Shown piece after piece: positions 10,831-21,600 of a DNA stretch of 64,000 bases. The first letter of the stretch is position 1. The number at the start of each line of letters is the position of its first letter. Source of the DNA: Cryptomeria japonica (taxonomy: Eukaryota > Streptophyta > Pinopsida > Cupressales > Cupressaceae). The notes under the pieces are model-generated. The model searched no databases. It was not told the DNA's origin and worked only from the letters and a program-made list of their open reading frames with translations. Where the stretch lies: positions 825,466,397-825,530,396 of the forward strand of contig NC_081411.1 of the NCBI RefSeq assembly GCF_030272615.1, in the 5' to 3' direction. Both the position numbers and the translations under genes were made by a program.

Positions 10831-12201
10831 TCACTGATTGATCTACCTCCAAATGAGACCCGCTATGAGTTCTTGGTGGATAACCTTTTGGTTCCTTCAT
10901 ATGAAATCATTCCTACTAAGATGATAGGTGTCATCGGTCCCGAGTCCCAATTATATGGTTCCATTTTCACATACCTTCGTGACAATACCCTACCTCTTGA
11001 TCTATCAACTAACCAACGTCACACTTTCATTCGCCAATCCTCTCGCTATGTCATTTTAGTTGATATCCTATACTGGCAAGGTCTAGATGGAACTCTTCTT
11101 AGATGTTTAGAAAGCGACAAAGCTCAAATTGTGTTACATGAAGTACATGAAGGGATATGTGGTCCACATGCTAGTGGTCCTACCTTAGCCAAGAAACTCA
11201 TCAAGACTAGATATTATTGGCCCAATATGGAAAAGGACTCATATCAGTTTGTCAAGAAATGTAAGCAATGTCAAATTCATGGAGACCTCATACATGCGCC
11301 AGTGCAAAAACTTCAACCAATTGTGTCTCCTTGGCCCTTTTGTCAGTGGGGACTCGATCTCATAGGCAAGATTCACCCTCCTTCCAATGGTCATAAATTC
11401 ATTATCACTGCCATAGATTATTTCACAAAATGGATTGAAGCCATGCCTCTCACACAAGTCACTAGAAAATAGATTGCTATGTTCATCCTCAACTATATCA
11501 TTTGTCGATATGGTATTCCTTTTTCCATTATCACTAATAACGGGCATCCCTTCAAAAATCAAGATGTTCGTGAACTCTGTGACCACTTCAATATTTCCCA
11601 TCATTTCTCCATGCCATATTACCCCCAAGGTAATGGTCAGGCTAAGGTGTCTAATAAGACAATCCTTAAAATCCTCAAAAAGATAGTCGACGATGCTGGC
11701 CGTAATTGGCATATCCAACTTAATCTTGTACTTTGGGCATACCGCACAAGTGTTTGCACACCCACAGAAGCTACACCCTATTCACTTATCTATGACGCTG
11801 AAGCCATCTTTTCTATTGAGGTCGAGCTACCCTCTTTACGAGTCTCTTTTAACATTATCAATGATGAAGACTATAGGGTCTCTCGCTTACAAGAACTGGA
11901 ACTACTGGATGAACAAAGACAAACTGCTTTTAATCATCTCAAGGCTTATCAACAATGAATGAGTCACAGCTACAATCACAAGGTCAAGCCTCGCACATTT
12001 GAGGTAGGTGATTTGGTTCTCAGAGAAAACCCCAAAAATCAGCAAGATAGAGAGAAGAAGGGAAAGTTTGAACCAAATTGGCTTGGTCCTTACATCATTA
12101 CAGTAGCATATGGATCTGGGGCATATCAGCTCTCAACTATAGAAGGTGAACCTTTGGAGGATCCTATCAACAGCATGCACCTTCGCAGATTTTACACATA
12201 G
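10831..12201 (+). pseudogene. Integrase of element A, broken and lacking catalytic residues
   Basis: An HHCC-like zinc region (KKCKQCQIHG, about 11255) is followed by the catalytic core. The first aspartate is present (WGLDLIGKI). The second reads ITNNGHPF where family members have TDNG, and the glutamate position reads NGQAKVSNK where NGQAE is usual. Both changes are single G-to-A transitions. The C-terminal KPRTFEVGDLVLRE and LGPYIITVAYGSGAYQL segments end at TAG 12199. TAG at 11470 and TGA at 11956 also interrupt it. Even if read through, this integrase should be inactive. Confidence 0.9.
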
Positions 12202-12326
12202 CTCTTCAGGGTATCCTAATTTCAAAAATACAAAAAAATAAAAAAAAATAAAAAAATACAAAAAAAAAATTCAAAAAATTTCAAAAATACAACAAAAAAT
12301 TTATAAAACAAAAAAAATCGTTACTT

Positions 12327-12474
12327 GGTGAAAACCTAGCAAACAGGCGCCTTGTGACACAAAAACATTGAAAAATCGAAAAAAGTAAAGAGAAATAATT
12401 TCATCCAACGGTGAAAACCACTTCAGTGGTGCCCTGCGCAAGTACCATGGTGAAAACTGGGTCACCAGCGCCAT
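12327..12474 (+). repeat. Three GGTGAAAACC ... GCGCC repeats
   Basis: GGTGAAAACC or GGTGAAAACT lies at 12327, 12410 and 12449, each followed 9-10 bp later by a GGCGCC-like hexamer (12346, 12428, about 12467). Confidence 0.65.
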
Positions 12475-13479
12475 ACGTAGAGACATTGCTCCTCCCTTCT
12501 TCAGGATTCCATTTCATCCTTCACTTTGCACACACTCACAACCTATTCATTCATATAAAACTTACCCATTCCCATCATGGCTTGTTATTGATCTACCCAA
12601 GATTGGTTAGCCATTCATAATAAACCTCCCTTTTCACCTCCCTTTCCATCCATAATAAATCAGATCCTATCTGTGGCTAAGGCAAATCCTACGTCTAGTG
12701 ATGGGTGTGGAACTAAGAACATCACATGTTTCGAGGAGTACAGTTTATTCCAGCTTCCTTCAGTCTATCCACGCACAATCCACAATAAAGCAACATTTAC
12801 ATCATAGATCCACAATAAAGTTTCATCTTCTCCGCAATAAAGTATCAGTTTCATGGATTCAGTCAGTTTTAGATGAGACACAATAGAAACAATGGGCTTC
12901 AACAAATCAAATCTTTCAACAGACTCAAACAACATATGGTTCAGTGCTATCTATCCTTTCTATGAAAGTAAACATTGTGACCACAATCAAATAAGACTTA
13001 TACAAGTGACAAGAGACACTAAACTTGAGGACTACAGTGGATGTTGGTGTTGAGTCTTAGTTTTCTTTTGATTTTATCTTTTCCAGGATGTCTCTGATTA
13101 GAGATTCTATCTCCAGCATGTCTTTGACTAGAAAGGCGAGGATGGGGTATTGTCACCTATTTGTATTTGTTGTCTGTGGATTGTCTCTTAGTAATGCTAT
13201 GACTTGTCCAAGGATATGAGGACACTATGAGTCTAGTATGAACTGGGGCATTCCTTGTTTGTGACTATCTTATCTCCATGCAAATAGGTACAATGGCTTT
13301 CTGGGTCGAACATATGCCTTGATTGTCATAGCCTACTTGCCATAATAAAGCTCAATGATGATAATGCACAAGAAACTCTTTTCACTTTCATATATTCTAT
13401 CTTCCATCCCACGTTCTTGATTGACTTTCATCATCCTTCCTGAGTCCGTGTCACCTGCTATCACATGACTGAGTATAAT

Positions 13480-13860
13480 GACATGCCAAAAACATTTGCA
13501 TTTCATGTAGTTTCACCTACATTATCACATGTTAGCATTCCATACATACATATAGATATCACAATTGCATCACATCTTGCACACAACACATGTTAGCACA
13601 TTTTGCATTTTCATCATGTCAATAATCTTTTGCATCATCAATTTCATCTGCATTTCATACATTCGCATTTGCATCATGCATACACATATAAAATATAAAA
13701 GAACAAAAATATTGCATTTCATCATGTACATATTTGCATCCATATCATAATTATCACATAGAAACATATATCATGAAACATCTCATCACATAGGTACACA
13801 TGCATATAGCTGCCACAAAGATGAATCATCTCATATATATATATATAAAGTGTCATGATA
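13480..13860 (+). repeat. CAT-rich low-complexity tract
   Basis: Many interspersed TTGCATC, GCATTT and ATCATG words and a short (TA)n at about 13834-13846. Confidence 0.6.
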
Positions 13861-13939
13861 CAATGATATCAAAATCATATGGCTACAATCACTCAAAGGT
13901 GTCTACATCATCATACAAAAATGATACAATACTGATACA

Positions 13940-15848
13940 TAGGGAGCCCTCTACGGATATGATGAACTCCCTCCCTTGGAGCCACCTGGCCTTGATGAAA
14001 TCTGAGCCCCCGAAGGACCCGCCCCAAGATCATCCCTCCTATCCCCTCTATCTAGTGGTGGTGGAGGACCCATAACCCCACCACTAGATGCATGTCTCCT
14101 CTAGCTCCCTCCCGTAGCTGTCACTGTCCATGATGGTCTATGGAAGCTCCTCGCCCACTGATCAACTAGCACCACACCATAATAGAGATTCTGCCAGTAA
14201 CCGATCTCCTCCCCTGCCCACAGGACATAGGCATATCCAGCCCTTGTGTCCTCTATCGCTTGCCTCCCAGCCCTCAGTGTTGTCTCAGCCTCTATGTAGC
14301 GCTGAATGGCCTGATCCTACTCCCGCTCAGTATCTCTAAGCCACCTCCTAATCCTATCCCTCTCCCTCTCCAGGTCCTGGATCTCATCTGTCTGTCCCTG
14401 ACAGATCTCCCTCAGCTCCATCAGTTCATCCTCCTCTGCCTCAGCTCCCTGTGGCTCTTCCTATGGCTCCCCCTGTATGGGTGCCTGCCCCTGTGCTTGT
14501 GCCTATACTGGTGCCTATCGCTATGCTTGTACCTATCCCTGTACCTACACTTGTCTGGGACCCTGTTCAGTTGGCACCTGTAGTGGTAATCCACCATGAC
14601 CCCTCACTACCCGAGCCTGTCTATCCTCTCCACCCTCCCTCCATGGCACCACCCTCCTCTCTCCAACTGCCCCCCTCCTCCTCCATCAACCTCTACCCCC
14701 ATCATCTCAATCATCATCCCCATCCCCACCACCATCTCCATCTAGTAGCTCTCTTGGATCCATCAAGCGTGAGAATGGATGCTCAGTCTAGTATGCTGTG
14801 TACTCAGCATCCATGCCAGCATCCTCGATCTCTGGCCACATGTCCCAAGGTAGAGCCATCATCTCTACTAGCTATGTAACAACCTGATCATATGATAATA
14901 ATGGCCCAAACTACACCTAATCCCTGACAGTCCATGCATACATGCCTGAACCCTGTGACATCCGCTAAATCCTGCCGAACTGCCTGCCCACCCTGTCCAC
15001 TAGCTGCCTCTCTAGTACATAGGGCATCTGCCCAATCAGATACCTACTTCAGAAGGTGTAGGGCAGCTCTACCACATCATCCTCCTACTGCTCGCATCCC
15101 AGGTATGGCCTCCATATAACCATATCAATGTCATCAATCACCCACTACCAGTGATCATGTCGTACAAGTGTATGAAACTATGTCCATGACCTCTGCCCCT
15201 AAAATGTATCGGTCTCATCACTGGCAGATGCTCATAGGCCCACACCTTTAGCAATGTGACCCCGCAGCCCAATCCCACTGACCCATGGTACACAAACTGA
15301 TGCAGCTCGTAATATAGGTGTGCTAGCACACACGGTCCCCAGGCATATCTGGTGTGCTATGTCACTAGTGTCTCCAATGCTCCTCCCCAGCCCATAGCCA
15401 ACCCTCGTGTTGCTCTATCAGGACACAAGAACCCACTGATCACTTCTCCTATCACTGCTAGTAGCGCTAATCCTATAGCTGTCATGGTGTCCCAAGCCAT
15501 GTGCCCTGCCCTCATCTAGAGTCCTGGGTCCTAGAACACTCATCTCAGGGCCTCCCTATCTCTATCTCAATCGTAAGGAATCAGCTCCCCATCGATCAGT
15601 ATCCTCAGGATCCTGTATACATCCTTGAGGGTGACTATCATCTCCCCCATCGGTAAATGAAAGGTGCAAGTCTTGGAGTGCCACCTCTCCGCCAGTGCAG
15701 TCAGTAGTCCCATGTTCACCCGAAACTCAGGCACATACAGAATATGTATCAGACCCATAGCCTCAATAGTTGCTTGGTCCTCTAAGGTCAGCTCAGGTTG
15801 CAATCTCTGCGTCGATGGAAATCTCTCCCGTGACTCCAACATAGGCAA
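13940..15848 (-). pseudogene. Antisense ORF of element A: plant mobile domain (PMD) protein, broken
   Basis: It reads opposite to gag-pol. The first 237 codons (15848 to 15138) stay in one frame, interrupted only by TGA and TAG. They show the plant mobile domain pattern: LTALAERWHSKTCTFHLP, then GEMIVTLKDVYRI, and later LLKVWAYEHLPVMRP near 15240. A following segment (ERQLVDRVGRQFGRI, about 15000) is typical of PMD proteins. Downstream (about 14460-14160) is an acidic coiled coil (DELMELREICQ, QDLERERDRIRRW) and then a Gly/Pro-rich tail ending near 13940. PMD proteins of plants include MAIN/MAIL1-type nuclear factors, and antisense extra ORFs are reported for Tat-lineage elements (family knowledge). 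The function in the element is unknown. The plus-strand ORFs over this stretch are shadows. Confidence 0.82.
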
Positions 15849-15903
15849 ATACTCCTGCAGTCAAGCAAATCAATCATGTCAGTCATCGTGGCATTCATTG
15901 TTA

Positions 15904-16205
15904 ATCACAAAATGCTACTTTTTATCTAAGTGCATATGGCATTCTATCCTAGTGACACTCACTGTTCATCACAAAGAGTTGCTATCTATCCTAGTGACAC
16001 TCACTGTTCATCACAAAGTGTTGCTATTTATCCTAGTGGTACTCCTTGTTCATCACAAAGTACTACATGTGTGGCACTCACTATTCATCACAAAGTGCTG
16101 CTCATATTTGCACTCCCTCTTCATCACAAAGTGCTGCTCATATTTTAGTACTCCCTATTCATCACAAAGTACTATATCTTGGTACTCACTATTTATCACA
16201 AAGTG
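15904..16205. repeat. 34-42-bp minisatellite upstream of the antisense ORF
   Basis: Eight diverged copies share TTCATCACAAAG, with ATCACAAA starting at 15904, 15968, 16010, 16052, 16087, 16123, 16161 and 16195. Spacing falls from 64 and 42 to about 35 bp. It lies just before the antisense start codon, so it would be in that transcript's 5' leader or proximal promoter. Confidence 0.8.
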
Positions 16206-16227
16206 CCTTGATTTATCCTATCCTAGG

Positions 16228-16385
16228 GCCTCTGCTTGAGTGAATCCTCTTGAGTAGTTTCCTAATTGGCAACGTATGTTCTATCACAGAATTGTCAATC
16301 CTAGTCTTCCCTAAAGGACCTGCTTGAGTGTATCCTCTTAGCAGCTTATCCAATCGATAGCGTATGTTCATCACAGAATTGTTGA
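16228..16385. repeat. Two ~80-bp direct repeats
   Basis: Two copies share CTGCTTGAGTG, a CTCTTgAG-like stretch, CGTATGTTC and ATCACAGAATTGT. They sit between the minisatellite and the inverted CGTCTGTG array. Confidence 0.65.
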
Positions 16386-16399
16386 TTTGACCTAGAAGA

Positions 16400-16646
16400 C
16401 ACAAATTCACATTTTTTGGACACAAACGCACTTTCCTGACATAAACGCACTTGAAGACTGCATAAACGTGCCTATGCTCTGCACAGACGCGCTTGGGTGA
16501 CACAAATGTGCCTTTTTGGCATAGATGAACCTACACAGCACAGAGGTGGCCGCATTCAGCATAGACGTGTTTTTCATCACAGATGTACCTAGCACAAACA
16601 TAGACGAGCCTAGCGAGCATAGATGCCCCTAGCACCAATGCAGACG
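16400..16646 (-). repeat. CGTCTGTG array 3, inverted, 13 units
   Basis: On the plus strand the core is CAYARACG, the reverse complement of the leader motif. Unit starts are 16400, 16421, 16440, 16461, 16482, 16501, 16520, 16539, 16560, 16578, 16599, 16618 and 16639, a mean period of 19.9 bp. About 12 bp of each unit (CAYARACGYGCC) are conserved and 7-9 bp vary. Relative to the antisense ORF it has the same orientation that arrays 1 and 2 have relative to gag. Confidence 0.88.
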
Positions 16647-17170
16647 CGCCTGGATGTTTTTGACATTTTTTTGGACCCTAACCTAGAGTGCATTTATTAC
16701 CCTATCTAGCATGCATTAATGACAACAATAAATGCAACAAAGTATGAGGAGTTTTTGTGGTACTCACTGGCTCTCCTGCCTCTACTGGCCTCTGGAATCA
16801 GCGAACGCAGTCCAATCTATGAACGAAAGCCATCACTACTGACTACTGCTGCTCTATTTTCACTCTACACTCTGCTCTCATGGATGTGTGGATGACAATG
16901 AGGATGTATTTCCCTCATGGTCTATTTATAGACTGCCCTAGCCCTAGCCCTAGCCCTCGTCTCTCGAGTCAGTCTTCATTATCTTGTGACTCTGTCACTT
17001 TATTCAGTCAGTCCATTCTATCTCATCTTTCTTATCGAGAGATTCTCTGCAATCTTTTCAAACATTTTCATCCAATCTCTCGAGGGGGCATATCATTCCC
17101 ATCTTGGGGCAACTCTGTATCAGTTCATCTTATCTTCTTTGAAACAACGCAACAAGCCGCATTGTCTCAA
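16647..17170 (+). other. 3' untranslated segment of element A
   Basis: No supported gene. It contains a short GCCCTA run near 16930-16955. If the antisense ORF has its own promoter, it should lie here or in the inverted LTR. Confidence 0.4.
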
Positions 17171-17182
17171 AGAGGGGCAAAA
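17171..17182 (+). other. Polypurine tract of element A
   Basis: AGAGGGGCAAAA directly precedes the 3' LTR start TGTAGACACC; it primes plus-strand DNA synthesis. Confidence 0.75.
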
Positions 17183-17990
17183 TGTAGACACCTAAAATTG
17201 TCCAGTCTAATTAAATAAATATTTTATTTATTTAATTATCTAAGCTTAATTCTTCTATTAATTAAATAAATATGTATTTATTTAATTAATTCATTTATCC
17301 TCTTCTAGCCTTATTTCTCATTTAAATAAATACATTTATTTATTTAAATTATCCTTTTCCTAAATTAAATAAATATCTTATTTATTTAATTGATCCCACT
17401 TCTTCTATTAATTAAATAAATCTTTATTTATTTAATTAATTCATTAACCTTTTCTACCCATGACACATGTCATTCATCTCTTAATTCATACACTACCTAC
17501 CCTTTTCATTATTTTATTATTTCTTTTACCTACCCTCTAATTATAGCCGACCTCCTTTTACACCTCTCAATCTTATCCCTCCATTTCATATAGTGTCTTC
17601 TATATAAGGAGATGCTTTCTTCATTATCAACCCTAATCAATCATTCTAATCAATCTATGCATCTAACTAACTACTTGATCAATTGACTACATTATGCTTG
17701 GCACTTTCATATGCGATCCTACTTGCAACCACATTTCGTTCTTTGCTGAGCTCTTGTGCACATAAAATCTGAGAGCAAATATATCAAGCAAGATCAATGG
17801 AAATAGGAAGAATGGAGATCCAAACCCTATTGGACATGTGATGGTATAATCTTTGTGATTTCATTTGATTTGCATTGTCTTAGGTAATCTTCATATGTTA
17901 TGGTGGATCTTTGTTGTTGTTAGGCTAGGGTTTTGTGGTTGAGTTCATTTAGTCTTTCAACATTGTTGTTATCCATTTTCACCATAAACA
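17183..17990 (+). repeat. 3' LTR of element A
   Basis: Pairs with 1659-2459. It carries five AT palindromes instead of four and a TATA box at 17601-17609. It is followed by CCCAC, the second copy of the target-site duplication. Confidence 0.95.
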
Positions 17991-17995
17991 CCCAC

Positions 17996-18384
17996 CAGTC
18001 AATGTTCTAAATGCAACAAAGTTGGTCATAATTCAGAAAATTGTAGAATGAATGTAAGATGTTATATTTGTGGAAGATTTGGACACTTATCTAATCAATG
18101 CAGAACACATACCAACATAGGATATGGAAAAGCTATTCAGAAAAACAATGTGACTTGTTATGCTTGTAACAAGATTGGACATATTGCTAAATATTGTAGA
18201 AGTCAGACATCAGCGGTAAACAACAAAGGACCCAGCCTGAAAGGTAAATAAAAAGTTGAAGAGGTAAAGCAAGAATTCTCAAAGCAATGGATAAGAAAGT
18301 CAGATCAGAATGTTGATAGGAATACTCCTCCACCAACAGAGTAGATTATCACTCCACCGGTAGGAAACTCTTCATCTAACTGAA
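17996..18384 (+). pseudogene. Gag-like protein of element B, second part (zinc knuckles)
   Basis: This continues the frame left at 1653. Three consecutive CX2CX4HX4C zinc knuckles are visible: CSKCNKVGHNSENC, CYICGRFGHLSNQC and CYACNKIGHIAKYC. A TAA at 18249 ends the clear frame. The sequence after it (EEVKQEFSKQWIRKS, then a Pro-rich stretch) still reads like protein in the same frame to a TAG at about 18341. Together with the coiled coil this makes a multi-knuckle RNA-binding protein. Confidence 0.8.
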
Positions 18385-18687
18385 GGAAAATCCTTTGGGG
18401 GTTTGGCAACTAATTGAAAAACATGCTATTATACCCTCGGTTGATGGTGAGAAGTTGAATTACTTCTTTACTGGAAAGATGTGTTAAGTTTGACTTAACC
18501 GACAAACATTAAATGTGGTAGTTGGAGGAAATAACATTATAAAGTAAGTGTTTTGGCTCCTTTTTCATTCGTCGAACATTCAAACCTCTGAGAGCACAAA
18601 AATTCCCGAGCGAAGGTATCCTTAGCAAAAAAGTGAAGTAGTTCATCAAAGCACTCATCCTAAAGGCAGATTGAGGTATTTATAACT

Positions 18688-21600
18688 ATGGCTTCTTCAT
18701 CTGCACCTAAATTTATTGCAAACCCTACTGTGATTGAGGTTATCAAGTGTCCTAGACCCATATTCAAACTTATTCCTAAAATTGTGAAAAAGGATGATAT
18801 TCTAGGAGCATTTTCGAAAATACGTAAGGGAGTAGTTTATGCAGAGGATCCTAGAATATATATACATTGTCATATTGAGGAATTAGGAGATGATGAAATT
18901 AAGAACATGTATAGGACTGTAATCTGTGATGAAAATGGTAATATCAAACCGGAACACAAGGTAGTGGAAACCCTAGGTTTTGTGGATATTCTTAGCATTC
19001 CTAAATTTCCTAAAGATGTGATAAGAATAGTCCTAAGCAGAGTCCATTGAAAATTCTTTTGGTTGGATTCCATCCATAAGATCACCAAAGAAGCAGTTAG
19101 GGTAGTAACAGGGTTACCTTCCACCGGTAGCAGGCCTGACAAAACTAAGAAACATCCAAATGACACTATGACAACCTTAACCGACGCAACATTTGACAAA
19201 AGATCCCTAAGAGTAAATGATGTGAAGGACATAAATATCAGATTTATCAGTATGATTCTTGGCTATAAGACTACACATGCAAATAGGTTAAACTCAGTAT
19301 CTAGCCTATGTATTAAAAGTGCATATGACATGGTAAATGATAATACAAGAATAGATGTGTGTGAATGGCTTAAAGATGAGTTGATAGACAACCTAAAGAA
19401 AATCAAAGGTGATAAGAAAGGAACATTCAGATTTGAAAATCTTCTTGTATGTTTAATGCTATACATTACCAAGGAAGTACCTAGTATTGGTAGGAAAGAC
19501 TTTGATTTTGATATACTGGTAGGAAAGCAACTATTGGACATATTAAACAACATGAGAGAAAATAGAGAGAAACATATAAATGAACATTTTCAAGCACCGA
19601 AGGCTCCAATGAAGACAAGAGTAAGGCTATCTCAAGCAATTGTGGATAAATATCAAAAGGAAATATGTTTTGTAATTAAGAAAGATAAAATCTGGATGGA
19701 GGCAGTTGTCCCTAGAGCTATTTGGGTAACCGAGATGGGATAGGAAATAGATGATAACCTAATTAAGACTTATGCAAAATCCCTCCTTGAAGCACCGAAG
19801 GAACCATCTGAGAAAGTTTTTGGTAATGCAAAAACAATTGAGAGTGGTATTTAGTCTCAGAAAAGAGTCAAGAAGACTGAACAAATAGTGAGGAAAAGTA
19901 CAAGACAAGCTAAAGCAATTAAGGAATATGTATTAAACAAAACTGGTATTAAGGAAAGTGAGTTGGAAGGACTTCAACCGGAAGCTCATCTTCCACTGGT
20001 TGCAACTTCTTCTGAAAGTGATATACCGGCTGAGTTCAAAAGGATAGTAAGGAAAAGAAAACCCTCACTGGCACCCTCACCTACACCCAGAAGAACAAGA
20101 CAAAAAAAACAGGCAGTTAGGCCTCTAGCTAAGAAGTTAACTCCAAAGAAGAAGAAGGTAAAATAGGATATTGCTCCACTGGACAAACTTCTAAGTGAAA
20201 TAACAGAGGATGGAAAACTGAAAAATATTAGCAAGTTGTATAACACACTTTCCACTGATGATAAAGAGAGCATAGAGAATAGTGTAATTTTACACTTAGA
20301 CATATACAAGAAATTTTGGATGGAGATTGTTGATGAAATACCCACTGATTTATACTGACGAATAGAAGCTAGAAGGGTAGCTATTGTTGAGCTAGATAAA
20401 AAGATAAAAATAGAAAAATTACTTGCAGTTCACCCAGTGAACTCCATTGAAGAGATAGATCAATTAATCAGTGAGGCCAACTAGACAGTATTTTCAACTG
20501 GTCACCGACATGTAGCACTAATGGCAGGAAGAGTGAATGAAATCACTGAAGAAACTATAGATCAATGGGATATATTCTTTGTTGAAAAGGAGAAACAAGA
20601 AGAACTTAATAGACCTAAGACTATCAGAGTCTACCAAAAGGACAGGGATAAGGGGAAAGGTAAGGTAGGTGGACCTCCCAACCTAAAAATAACTAATAAT
20701 TTGCCCCCACCTCCTTTTGATACTCCACTGGTAGAAACTGTTGACACACAATAGGCAATAGAGAGTATGGAGACTCCTCATGAGGAAACAAATCCTGAGT
20801 TTGAAATTTTGTACACTATGAACATAGACACCCAAGATGTAAATATTGTTGTTGATAAAGAGACCATTGAAGATAAGAAGAAAGATGTGGCTATTGAGCC
20901 ACCGACAACAGATGTTGAGATTAAGGTTGAGACACAAACTGAACAATCAGTTGATTCCCTATCTACTGGAATGGTGACTGATACACAACCCACTGAGCTA
21001 GAGCAACAAACTGACAAACTAGTTGAGACGTCGGCAGTGGACAATACAAAGGTGCATACTGAGAAATTGACAGTGAATATTGAAACTTCATCGGAGAAAC
21101 TGGTAGTAGAGAGCATGATAAAACCCACTGAGACATAGGTTGAGAAATAGGAACAGAAATAGGTTGAGGTACGGGTTCATGCAGAAACAGTGCCACCGGC
21201 AACAGCTAAGAAACCCAAGCCTTTTCTAATAGAAATGCAAACACAAACTAAAACCTACCAGAGGTCAATACAAGCAAAGAGGTTACTCACACTAGCGGAA
21301 TGCAGATTGTTGGTTCTTCCATGACAAAATTCAAACCAACAAATGTGACAGAGTTATTATTGGACTCAATTAAGAAAATCATAGAGTGTAGTGCACAAGC
21401 ATATAAGGCTATTGATGATACAATTCCTATTCTAAAATTGATAGCACCCAAGTGCAATGTGGAAAATAAAGATTCTTTAAATCAACTAGACACGTTGTCT
21501 AAGTATATCATCGATAACATTGTGACAGTTGATCAGATAAATGAGGAGACATTCAAAGAGAAAATGGAGAAAGAAAAACATAAATTCTTTGATGAGAAAA

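Larger units (their letters stand above)
12202..13939 (+). other. Non-coding 3' region of element A, first part
   Basis: No convincing ORF on the plus strand. It starts with an A-rich tract (about 12220-12310), then three GGTGAAAACC motifs, then three CAATAAAG motifs (about 12780-12845), and ends in a CAT/TTGCATC-rich low-complexity stretch. It would be 3' untranslated sequence for pol and lies downstream of the antisense ORF. Confidence 0.65.
1659..17990 (+). mobile_element. Element A: 16.3-kb Tat/Ogre-type Gypsy retrotransposon with an antisense PMD ORF
   Basis: 801- and 808-bp LTRs beginning TGTAGACACC and ending ATAAACA flank a 2.2-kb leader, gag, protease, reverse transcriptase, RNase H, a second RNase H, integrase and a 5-kb 3' region. 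The NKACPKDDFPLP reverse-transcriptase signature plus the second RNase H place it in the Tat lineage (established family knowledge). By eye the LTRs differ at about 18 of 785 aligned bases plus two indels, so the insertion is fairly recent. Coding regions carry about twenty nonsense codons and roughly three frameshifts, so this copy cannot make its own proteins. Confidence 0.93.

Noticed and set aside
14130-15119. Several plus-strand ORFs rich in Pro, Leu and Ser between 14130 and 15119
   Set aside because: They are shadows of the minus-strand PMD ORF, whose translation shows recognisable domain motifs.
16400-16646. CRISPR-like array (repeat plus variable spacer)
   Set aside because: Repeats of ~12 bp and spacers of 7-9 bp are far too short, there are no cas genes, and the context is a plant retrotransposon.
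16930-16955. Telomere-like GCCCTA repeats
   Set aside because: Only about four units and the sequence is not the plant telomere unit CCCTAAA; simple sequence inside element A.
20683-21202. Minus-strand ORFs over B ORF2 (20683-20946, 20778-21128, 20963-21202)
   Set aside because: Low-complexity mirror frames of the acidic Thr/Glu-rich plus-strand linker; no motif of their own.
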